Shown: in pieces, positions 7,372-14,241 of the stretch
Numbering within the stretch: the first letter of the stretch is position 1
Layout of the letters: every line of letters starts with the position of its first letter
NCBI GenBank assembly: GCA_036803245.1
Contig: DAIRUQ010000036.1
Coordinates: forward strand, 1 to 26,477
Direction of reading: 5' to 3'
From: DAIRUQ01 sp036803245
Lineage (GTDB): Bacteria; Chloroflexota; Anaerolineae; UBA1429
Length of the DNA: 26,477 nt
Notes under the pieces: generated by a model
The model's database searches: none
Told to the model about the DNA's origin: nothing
Seen by the model: only the letters and a program-made list of their open reading frames with translations
Position numbers and translations under genes: made by a program

Positions 7372-9785
7372 ATGCGATCCATGACCCGCAATCCCAGGGT
7401 GTTCTGCGTGACGGCAGGGCTCGTGCTAGCTCTGGCCATGATGATGGGCTGTGGCCTGGCCTCGCCCAAGCTGACCGGCAGCGTCCGGGATGCTGTCACC
7501 GGAGCGCCCGTGGCCGATGCCTTGGTGAGGGGGCCTGGCCAGTCCACCAAGACGGACCCGCAGGGCGAGTTTGTCGTGCGGCTGAGTGAGGGCACACACG
7601 AGTTGGCCGTTGAGGCTGCTGGCTATGTGCAGCAGGTAGTCGAGGCGACAGTCGGCAGCGGAAGCGAGGCCGAACTCGTCGAGGTGCGCCTGGAGCCGCG
7701 ACGGCTGCAGGGCGTGGTTCGCACCGAGGCCGGCGAGCCACTGCCTGGCGCGCGGGTGTCTTTGGGCGAGCAGGCCAGCATCGTCGATGATGCTGGCGCT
7801 TTCGAGCTGGATGCCACCTCGCTGGGCGACCTGACGTTCGCGGCCGACTGCTACCAGCCGGTGGAGGTAGCGGCAGCCGATCTAGAAGCCCTGTATGCCC
7901 CGTCCGGCGAGCAGCAACAGCCGTTCGAGGTCGCGCTCGCTCCGCGGCTGCTGCAGGGGCAGATCACCGATCGATTTTCGGGCGAACCGGTGGCCGATGT
8001 CGAGGTGTCGCTTGGCTCGCAAGAGGTCACCACCGGACCGGATGGTCTATATACGCTGTTGGCGTGCGCATCTGGTACAGAGCTGCAGTTGGAGTCAGCG
8101 ACCCATCGCGCGCCGGATGGTGTGGCTTATGAGGGACAGGCGCAGCAGGATGTGACGCTGGAGCCTTGGTGGACGCTGCTGCAGGTTGTGGACGCCCAGA
8201 GTGGCGCTGGGCTGCCCGGGGTGCTCGTCGAGAGCGACGCCGGGTTCATCGAGACCGAGGAGGACGGGCANNNNNNNNNNNNNNNNNNNNNNNNNNNNNN
8301 NNNNNNNNNNNNNNNNNNNNNNNNNNNNNNNNNNNNNNNNNNNNNNNNNNNNNNNNNNNNNNNNNNNNNNCCGGGGTGCTCGTCGAGAGCGACGCCGGGT
8401 TCATCGAGACCGAGGAGGACGGGCAGGTGGCGGTTATGGTGCGCCCCGGGGCGAGCCTGACCATCGACCAGTTTGGCTACCGGCCGGCCGCGCTGACCTA
8501 CCAGGGTGAAGAGACGATCACCATCGAGCTCGAGTCGGTTGGTTTGGCGGGGATGCTCACCGATGCCGAGACGGGCGAGGTGGTCACACGGGCCACCGTG
8601 CAGGCCTTTGAGCCCGGCAAGGAGGAGCCGATCCTCTGCTACCCCGACGAGCGGGGACGCTTTGTGTTGGAGGAGCCCCAACAGATCGAGCGGATCCTGG
8701 TCAAGGCGCCTGGCTATGCGTTGTCGGCCCAGCCCGTGGGTGACGAGGCGGTCGTGGAGGTCGCGCTGGAGCCCTTTGCCGTCAAGGGCATCTATATCAC
8801 CTTTGGTCGGCTGGCGGACCGTGCCGCCTTTGAGAGTCTGCTGCAACTGGTGGAGGACACCGAGCTCAACGCAGTGGTGATCGATGTCAAGAGCGACCGC
8901 GGCTGGCTGGCTTGGCCCAGCGAAGTGCCGCTGGCGCAAGAGATGGGACTCTACCGCGAGGAGCTGATGGATCTGCGCGAGGCGGTCAAAATGTGCCATG
9001 ACCGCGGGATCTATGCCATCGCGCGCATGGTCATCTTCAAGGATCAGCCGCTGGCGACGGCGCGTCCGGACTGGGCAGCCAAGTGGTCCAACGGCACCTT
9101 GTACACTGACTTTGAGGGACTGGCGTGGATGGACCCATTCCGCCAAGAGGTTCGGGACTATAACCTGGCGCTGACCATGGAAGTAGTCGACATCGGGTTC
9201 GACGAGATTCAGTACGACTATATCCGGTTCGCCTCGGACGGTGTGCGCGGGGTGGTGTACTCCCAAGAGGACGATGCCGATACCCGGACTGCCGCGGTGA
9301 CCGAGATGGTCCGCCAGGCCCACGAGGCCCTCGCCAAGACGCCGGCGTTCTTTTCCGTGGATCTCTTTGGGCTCACGCCGTGGGTAGAGCCCCCCGCCGA
9401 TATGGGCATTGGACAGCGGGTGGCCGATATCGCGGCGTATGCTGACTTTGTGTGCCCCATGCTCTATCCGACCACGTTCACGCGGGGCAACCTGGGCTAT
9501 GAGGTGCCCGGCAACCATCCCTATGATGTGGTCTATCGCAGCACCATGAAGCACCACGATCGAACCGAGACGCTGGTGCGTCCGTGGATCCAGGCCTACT
9601 CTATCGGTTCCTTTGTCTATGGCCCGGTTGAGCTGTTGCTCCAGATCCGGGCGGCTGAGGAAGCGGGTTCATCGGGCTGGTTGTTCTGGCATGCCGCTAC
9701 CCGCTACGATGCCGAGGTGTTCTTGCCCGATGCGTGGGAGCGCTATCCCGATGCGGGAGGGCCACCCCAGGTGCCTCAGGATTGA
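7372..9785 (+). CDS. Lipoprotein with repeated carboxypeptidase-regulatory-like domains and a putative glycosyl hydrolase domain (interrupted by an assembly gap)
   Basis: Start chosen at the ATG 7372 because AGGAG lies 7 nt upstream; a GTG at 7345 would prepend nine polar residues to the signal. Residues 1-26 form a signal peptide ending MMMGC, a lipobox-like site with Cys27 as the likely lipid anchor. About five beta-sandwich repeats of the CarboxypepD_reg type follow (for example GSVRDAVTGAPVADALV, GVVRTEAGEPLPGARV, GQITDRFSGEPVADVEV). The last about 320 residues (from VKGIYITFGR) resemble the putative glycosyl hydrolase domain DUF4015/PF13200, with LNAVVIDVKSDRGW, GIYAIARMVIFKD and FDEIQYDYIRF. 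The reading frame is broken by 100 N. Removing the gap and one copy of the flanking 55-mer restores one frame of 752 residues. Role inferred: extracytoplasmic carbohydrate processing; substrate unknown. Confidence 0.85.
8216..8425. repeat. Exact 55-base direct duplication flanking the N gap
   Basis: Bases 8216-8270 and 8371-8425 are identical over 55 bases and directly abut the N run on either side. The copies are 155 bases apart and in different reading frames as drawn, but in the same frame once merged. This is what remains when two contigs that overlap by one k-mer (k = 55) are scaffolded without merging. It is probably not a biological repeat. Confidence 0.9.
8271..8370. other. Assembly gap of 100 N
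   Basis: Exactly 100 undetermined bases, a conventional filler for a gap of unknown size, located inside the lipoprotein gene. The matching flanks suggest that no real sequence is missing. Confidence 0.95.
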
Positions 9786-9812
9786 GCTGCGCGCGGGCTT
9801 ATCGAGCAAAAG

Positions 9813-9846
9813 AGCGGGCCAACCTTTCGGGGTTGGCCCGCTTTGT
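9813..9846. terminator. Bidirectional intrinsic terminator
   Basis: AGCGGGCCAACC (9813-9824) pairs perfectly over 12 bp with GGTTGGCCCGCT (9831-9842) around the loop TTTCGG. TTTGTT follows on the plus strand, and CTCTTTTGC on the minus strand. It sits between the convergent lipoprotein gene and the lysC-asd-HAD operon and can serve both. Confidence 0.9.
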
Positions 9847-9874
9847 TCCGCTCTCTGACTAGTTGGGACCCCGC

Positions 9875-10984
9875 CTAGACGAGCGTCGCGCCGTAGACTT
9901 TCATGGTAGCGTGGTGGATAGCCGGCATCCCCTGAGCGGCCTGCTCTGCGGTGGGCAGCGAAGCCTCATCAGGTTTGTCCGATAGGCCAAAGGTCAGGGC
10001 CCCCAACGACACGGCATACCGGGCGACGCTGAGCACCTCGGCGGTGATGACGATCTCTTGCCGGAGCCACGCATCGGGCTCGTCCTCAGTCGAGATGTCC
10101 ATGTGGGCTAACGTCTCGAGGTATTCTTGGCGGCGGAACGTCTTGAACGGCGTGGGATCGCCTGCGGCCAAGCCATCCACCACCTGGCGATGGGCTTCCG
10201 CCAGGTCGGCGGGCATTCGCGGGGCTTGCTGGTCGCACCGCTCGACAAAGGCCTCGAACGTGGCAAGGCTGCCATCCTCTAGCTGCTGCCAGAACGCCGC
10301 CTCCTGGTATACGCTGGCCAGCAGCATCATGCAGACATACGCCAAATAGTCCTGGTTGTCCTTGGTGAATGGATGAAAGGCCGGCTGGTTGATCCGGTCA
10401 TAGACCTGCCGGAAGCGGCCCTCCTGGTAATGTGAGCCTAGGGCGGCGCGCATGGTGGCCACGATGGCAGAGACACGGGCCAGATCGATGACGTGGTCGT
10501 TACGCCCACGGGCTCCCATGAGGGTCTTGTCGATATCCAGCAGCAGCGCGGTGCGCTCATCGATCACTATGCTCTCATCGCGCAGCCACTGGAGCCAGGA
10601 TGCCAGCGCGCCCCAGCGGTTGGCCAACATCAGGCCGTCCTCGACGGTGGTCTGGGCTGGCTGCGACAGGCGATCGGCACCGATAAAGCCGCGCATAGGC
10701 AGCCACTGCCCCAGATTGCGCGCCGCCTGGGCGTCATTCATGGGTGTGTCGCCGATAAAGAGCAGCCGCTCCAGCGGGGCGCTGCCGCGCTGGGCTTGGG
10801 CCAGCTGGATGAAATGGATCAGCACCTGGGCATAGTCCGGCTCCGTCTTGCGAGGAATGCGATAGGAATCCAGACCGATCTTTTGCCAGGTCGCCCGCAA
10901 GCCAGGTAGTCCCGGATCCACAGGCTCCAGGTTGCGGTAAGCGACCCGGTCATCGAGCACGCTGGCGAGATCGGATTTGATCAT
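9875..10984 (-). CDS. HAD-like phosphatase-related protein with motifs in permuted order
   Basis: A 369-residue protein starting at the ATG 10984, which overlaps the asd stop as ATGA and has AAAGGA 8 nt upstream. HAD-superfamily motifs are visible but in an unusual order. First come RKTEPDYAQVL (like motif III, about 45-54) and LERLLFIGDTPMNDAQAA (like motif IV, GDTxxND, 71-88). Then TALLLDIDKTLMG (like motif I, DxDxT, 146-157) and a long helical cap-like region (about 165-300). Near the C-terminus comes ALTFGLSDKPDEA (329-341), which could serve as motif II/III. This suggests a circularly permuted HAD domain, or half a HAD domain fused to another. Substrate unknown; coupling to lysC-asd hints at a link to aspartate-family metabolism but is not proof. 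Confidence 0.7.
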   Translation of the reverse strand: MIKSDLASVLDDRVAYRNLEPVDPGLPGLRATWQKIGLDSYRIPRKTEPDYAQVLIHFIQLAQAQRGSAPLERLLFIGDTPMNDAQAARNLGQWLPMRGFIGADRLSQPAQTTVEDGLMLANRWGALASWLQWLRDESIVIDERTALLLDIDKTLMGARGRNDHVIDLARVSAIVATMRAALGSHYQEGRFRQVYDRINQPAFHPFTKDNQDYLAYVCMMLLASVYQEAAFWQQLEDGSLATFEAFVERCDQQAPRMPADLAEAHRQVVDGLAAGDPTPFKTFRRQEYLETLAHMDISTEDEPDAWLRQEIVITAEVLSVARYAVSLGALTFGLSDKPDEASLPTAEQAAQGMPAIHHATMKVYGATLV

Positions 10985-12039
10985 GGCAACAGTCCTTTGG
11001 CCATCATGTATTCGGCGTTCAAAATGGAGCCACCGGCCGCTCCTCGGATCGTATTGTGGACCAGCACGACAAACTTCCAATCCAGCACAGGGCACGGGCG
11101 GACGCGGCCCACGCTGATGGCCATGCCGTTTCCGGCGTCGCGATCCAGGTTGGTCTGCGGGCGATCGGCCTCGCGCCGAACGATGATGGCTGGTTGTACC
11201 GCCGAGGGACAGCCCAGGGCGGCGGGCTCGCTCCGGAAGCCCTCCCAAGCGGCGATCAGATCCTCCAGCGTGGCAGGGCTCGCCAGCTTGACCGAGACCG
11301 CCTCAAGGTGGCCATCACGCGTGGCGACGCGGTTGCAGGCAGCGCTGATGACCATCTCGGCCGGCACGATCCTACCGTGAGCCTCGTCCAGCGATCCCAG
11401 CAGCTTGAGTGGCTCGGTGGCCACCTTTTCCTCTTCTCCACCGATGTAGGGTATCACATTGTCCAGCGAATCCAAGGCCGGCACGCCCGGATACCCCGCT
11501 CCAGATAGGGCCTGCATGGTGGTCACCATCACCTGCGTGACACCGAACGCAGCATGCAGCGGTGCAAGCGCCAGCGCAAGGCCCACGGTGGAGCAGTTGG
11601 GGTCGGTCGCGAGCATCCCCTTGATCCAGCCGCGACGGGCCCGCTGACCGGCGATCAGGCCGATATGTGCGCCGTTCACCTCGGGGATCAGCAGGGGGAC
11701 GTCGGCGTCCATGCGGTGGGCGCTGGCGTTGCTAAGGACGGCATAGCCCGCGGCAGCCATACGCTCTTCGACCGCTCCGGCGACGGACGAGGGCAGCGCA
11801 GAAAAGACGGCGTCGCAGGGCAGACCTGGCTCGCAGGGGAGCACGGGCAGATCACGTGCGGCTGGCGGGATGTCACTGGAGAGGCGCCAGGTGCAGGCCT
11901 GGGCATAGCGCTGATCGGTTGAACGCTCGGAGGCGGCCAGCGCCGTGAGCTCGAACCACGGGTTAGCCGAGAGAAGCTGCACAAATCGCTGGCCCACGGC
12001 ACCCGTGGCGCCCAAGACACCTACCCGTAGAGGCTTCAT
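10981..12039 (-). CDS. asd: Aspartate-semialdehyde dehydrogenase
   Basis: A 352-residue enzyme that reduces aspartyl-4-phosphate to aspartate-4-semialdehyde with NADPH, the second step toward lysine, threonine and methionine. The N-terminal Rossmann motif VGVLGATGAVGQRFVQLL binds NADP. The active-site Cys149 is in LATDPNCSTVGLALAL, and the likely catalytic His244 is in DGHLEAVSVKL. Features such as the SGAGYPGVPALDSLDNVIPYI segment place it in the archaeal/fungal-type ASADH group rather than the E. coli type. It follows lysC by 12 bases, with its AGGAG overlapping the lysC stop codon TAG. Its stop overlaps the start of the HAD-like gene (ATGA), so the three genes form an operon. Confidence 0.95.
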   Translation of the reverse strand: MKPLRVGVLGATGAVGQRFVQLLSANPWFELTALAASERSTDQRYAQACTWRLSSDIPPAARDLPVLPCEPGLPCDAVFSALPSSVAGAVEERMAAAGYAVLSNASAHRMDADVPLLIPEVNGAHIGLIAGQRARRGWIKGMLATDPNCSTVGLALALAPLHAAFGVTQVMVTTMQALSGAGYPGVPALDSLDNVIPYIGGEEEKVATEPLKLLGSLDEAHGRIVPAEMVISAACNRVATRDGHLEAVSVKLASPATLEDLIAAWEGFRSEPAALGCPSAVQPAIIVRREADRPQTNLDRDAGNGMAISVGRVRPCPVLDWKFVVLVHNTIRGAAGGSILNAEYMMAKGLLP

Positions 12040-12051
12040 GGAGGTATGCTC

Positions 12052-13470
12052 CTATCTTGTCGAGGCGCCGTTGCCAAGCTGGAAGCGGTCATGGATGGCG
12101 CGGACGGCCTCGTCGGCATCGGCCTGCGCGACGACTAGCGAGAGGTTGTACTCTGAGGATCCCTGGGCGATAGAGATCACGTTGATCTCCCGCTCGGCCA
12201 GCGCGCTAAAGACCTCGGAAGCGATGCCAGGGCGACCGAGCATGCCGGCTCCCACCACCGCGACGATCGCGACATCGTGGCGCGCCGAAATGCGGTCCAC
12301 GTCACGCCGCATCATCTCCAGCTGGAACTCTTCCTCCAAGGCCTCGATCACCTGGGGCGAGTCGGGTCTTCGGATCTCAAAGCAGATGCTCTGCTCCGAC
12401 GACGACTGGGTGATCATGAGGATCGAGACGCCAGCTCGAGCGACGGCGGTAAAGGCTCGCCCAGCGATGCCCGGCACGCCCATCATGCCACTTCCCTGGA
12501 CGGACACGATCGAAAGGTCGCGGATGGCTGTAATGCCCTTGACAAGGCGGGTCTCATCGGGCGTCTGGCAAACCAACGTGCCGGGGTGATGGGGCGCAAA
12601 GCTGTTCAGCACCCGCACGGGGATGCCCAGATCGGCCACCGGCTGGATGGTCTTGGGGTGTAGCACCTTGGCACCAAAGAACGCCAGCTCCGAGACCTCG
12701 CCATAGGTGACCGAAGGCAGCGTCGCGGCGTTGGACACCACGCGTGGGTCGGCGGTCATCACGCCGTCCACGTCGCTCCAGATCCAGACCTCATCGGCCG
12801 GGAGGCATCGCCCCAACACAGAGGCGGAATAGTCACTGCCCCCGCGACCCAGGGTGGTGGGGGCGCCAGACGACGTGGCCCCGATGAACCCGGTCACCAC
12901 AGGCACAACGCCACGTAGCACCAGCGGGATCAGGCGCTCCTTGACGCGGGGCGTGGTTTCGTCCCAAATGGGCACGGCAGCACCGAACCTGCCGTTGGTG
13001 ACGATGAGCTCGGTGGCCTCGATGGCTTGGGCGGCCGTCCCCAACTCGCGGAGGGCCGCGGCCGTGAGCCGGGCAGAGAGTCGCTCGCCAAGGCCAGAGA
13101 CGGCGTCCAGGCCCCGAGGTGTGAGCTCTCCCAGCGTGGCGATGCTGCCGCACAGCGTCTCGAACCAGTCCAGCAGCTCGGACTGTTCTTCCAGCAGGTG
13201 CGCTTGCTCAGCCGGGTCGGTGGTGCAGAGAAGCGAGGCTTCGCGGTGCTTTTCGGCCAAGGCCTGACGGATATCGACGAACGTCGATCTGTCACCTTCG
13301 GCGGCAGAGGTGGCTGCCCGAATGAGATAGTCCGTAACGCCGCTCATGGCGCTGACCACGACGATCGGCTGCTGCTCGGAGCGCTGCTTGAGATCGGTGA
13401 TGATGCGGGCGACGCTGGTGATGCGCTCGCCGGTGCCGACGGACGAGCCGCCGAACTTGTGGACGATCAT
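12052..13470 (-). CDS. lysC: Aspartate kinase (monofunctional, with ACT domains)
   Basis: A 472-residue enzyme phosphorylating aspartate, the first committed step of the aspartate family pathway. The N-terminal amino-acid-kinase domain begins MIVHKFGGSSVGTGE (Lys5-Phe-Gly-Gly signature) and continues with VVVSAMSGVTDYLI, TTLGRGGSDYSASVLG and the nucleotide-site segment VWIWSDVDGVMTADPRVV. Two ACT domains lie near 320-390 (SIVSVQGSGMMGVPGIAGRA) and 400-465 (VAIVAVVGAGMLGRPGIASE) and should bind Lys or Thr for feedback control. No C-terminal homoserine dehydrogenase is fused. GGGAGGAG precedes the ATG at good distance. It is the first gene of an operon with asd and the HAD-like gene, with its own promoter and a long leader. 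Confidence 0.95.
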   Translation of the reverse strand: MIVHKFGGSSVGTGERITSVARIITDLKQRSEQQPIVVVSAMSGVTDYLIRAATSAAEGDRSTFVDIRQALAEKHREASLLCTTDPAEQAHLLEEQSELLDWFETLCGSIATLGELTPRGLDAVSGLGERLSARLTAAALRELGTAAQAIEATELIVTNGRFGAAVPIWDETTPRVKERLIPLVLRGVVPVVTGFIGATSSGAPTTLGRGGSDYSASVLGRCLPADEVWIWSDVDGVMTADPRVVSNAATLPSVTYGEVSELAFFGAKVLHPKTIQPVADLGIPVRVLNSFAPHHPGTLVCQTPDETRLVKGITAIRDLSIVSVQGSGMMGVPGIAGRAFTAVARAGVSILMITQSSSEQSICFEIRRPDSPQVIEALEEEFQLEMMRRDVDRISARHDVAIVAVVGAGMLGRPGIASEVFSALAEREINVISIAQGSSEYNLSLVVAQADADEAVRAIHDRFQLGNGASTR

Positions 13471-13473
13471 GGC

Positions 13474-13533
13474 CTACTCCTCCCACACGGCTGGAACAAA
13501 AACCCGCGGCCGGACGCCGGCCAGGGGCCGCAT
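13474..13533 (-). CDS. Possible 19-codon upstream ORF in the lysC leader
   Basis: An ATG at 13533 opens a 19-residue frame (MRPLAGVRPRVFVPAVWEE) that ends in TAG three bases before the lysC ATG. It runs through the terminator-like hairpin and the lysC ribosome binding site. There is no good Shine-Dalgarno sequence in front, and the peptide is not rich in Lys, Thr or Met as classical attenuator leader peptides are. It is recorded because its position would allow translation to affect the hairpin; it may well be chance. Confidence 0.25.
   Translation of the reverse strand: MRPLAGVRPRVFVPAVWEE
13498..13527 (-). terminator. lysC: Terminator-like hairpin in the lysC leader (candidate attenuator)
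   Basis: On the transcribed strand, 13527-13517 (CCCCUGGCCGG) pairs with 13513-13503 (CCGGCCGCGGG) around a 3-nt loop, giving 10 pairs with one mismatch, and is followed at once by UUUUUGUU. It lies between the lysC promoter and the lysC start codon, about 30 nt before the ATG, so it would stop transcription of the operon unless an alternative fold forms. No gene on either strand ends here, which argues against an ordinary terminator. Confidence 0.65.
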
Positions 13534-13659
13534 CCAAGCTTGTGTCTTTGCGCCGCTGCGGGAGGCGGAGCAACGGGTCCAGCGTCGGGAGAGGGCTGCC
13601 TTGCCAGAGGCGGGCTCGCCGGGACGCGCTTACCGGGGCGTGCCGGGGAATTGGCGGGC

Positions 13660-13688
13660 ATTATAGCGTGTGATCGCCCCCCAGGCAA
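13660..13688 (-). promoter_or_regulatory. Sigma-70 promoter of the lysC-asd operon
   Basis: On the minus strand TTGCCT (13688-13683), a 17-base spacer and a perfect TATAAT (13665-13660). The start of transcription would be near 13653, giving a leader of about 180 nt before lysC, long for an ordinary 5' UTR. Confidence 0.75.
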
Positions 13689-13691
13689 ACG

Positions 13692-13720
13692 TTGCGCCCG
13701 CGGCATGCTTGTGCCATATT
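13692..13720 (+). promoter_or_regulatory. Promoter for the YbaK-like gene
   Basis: TTGCGC (13692-13697), a 17-base spacer and CATATT (13715-13720), with TG one base before the -10 box. It lies back-to-back with the lysC promoter, whose -35 box is only three bases away, so the two may compete. Confidence 0.45.
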
Positions 13721-13755
13721 CTGGGAGCCGGCGAACTCTAGCGGGAGGAATGGCT

Positions 13756-14241
13756 GTGGCCAAGCAACCGACGCGCACCAACGCCATGCGGCTTCTGGAT
13801 CGGGAGGGCATTGCCTATACCGTACATATCTTCCCGGACGCCATCCGCTCTGCCCAGGATGTGGCCGAGGCGGTGGGCATACCCGCGGAACGCGTTTTCA
13901 AGACGCTGGTGACGGTGACCGATGACAACGAGACCGTGTTGGCCATGCTACCTGGTGACGCCGAGCTGGACCTCAAGGCCCTGGCGCGGGCGGCGGGTGC
14001 CAAGCGTTGCCACATGGCCAGCCATCGCGACGCCGAACGGATCACCGGCTTGCAGGTGGGCGGTATCTCGCCCTTGGCGTTGACCCAGCGGGGCTGGCAG
14101 GTGTTTCTGGACGCGTCCGCGCTGGCCCAGGAGCGCGTGTTGGTGAGCGCGGGCAAGCGGGGGATCAACCTTGAGCTGCGCGTAGACGATCTGGTCCGCA
14201 TCACCGGGGCGGTGGTGACCGAACTTGGCCGCAGCGGCTAG
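13756..14241 (+). CDS. ybaK: YbaK/EbsC-type aminoacyl-tRNA deacylase (Cys-tRNA(Pro) deacylase)
   Basis: A 161-residue protein of the YbaK/ProX editing family, which hydrolyses misacylated tRNA (Cys-tRNA(Pro) for YbaK itself). Visible signatures are the N-terminal TNAMRLLDREGIAYTVHIFP, the segment VAEAVGIPAERVFKTLVTV with the catalytically important Lys, and VGGISPLALTQRGWQVFLD. The start is decided by the ribosome binding site: GGGAGG ends at 13748, seven bases before a GTG at 13756 but only one base before the ATG at 13750, so the GTG is more likely (the ATG adds two residues). Its stop shares the bases CTAG with the stop of the convergent NHL gene. Confidence 0.88.
   Translation: MAKQPTRTNAMRLLDREGIAYTVHIFPDAIRSAQDVAEAVGIPAERVFKTLVTVTDDNETVLAMLPGDAELDLKALARAAGAKRCHMASHRDAERITGLQVGGISPLALTQRGWQVFLDASALAQERVLVSAGKRGINLELRVDDLVRITGAVVTELGRSG

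Noticed and set aside
7372..8270. Frameshifted pseudogene pieces on the two sides of the gap
   Set aside because: The frame change is fully explained by the 155-base artefact; merging the identical 55-mers gives one uninterrupted frame.
10985..11248. An 88-residue N-terminal extension of the HAD-like protein
   Set aside because: It would lie inside asd in another frame, is Arg/Gly/Pro-rich like a shadow translation, and the ATG at 10984 has a good ribosome binding site and an ATGA overlap.
13471..13660. Lysine riboswitch or T-box in the lysC leader
   Set aside because: I looked for the conserved T-box sequence (UGGNACCGCG) and the lysine riboswitch core and found neither. GCTGGACCCG near 13575-13590 is only a partial resemblance. 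A covariance-model search would be decisive.
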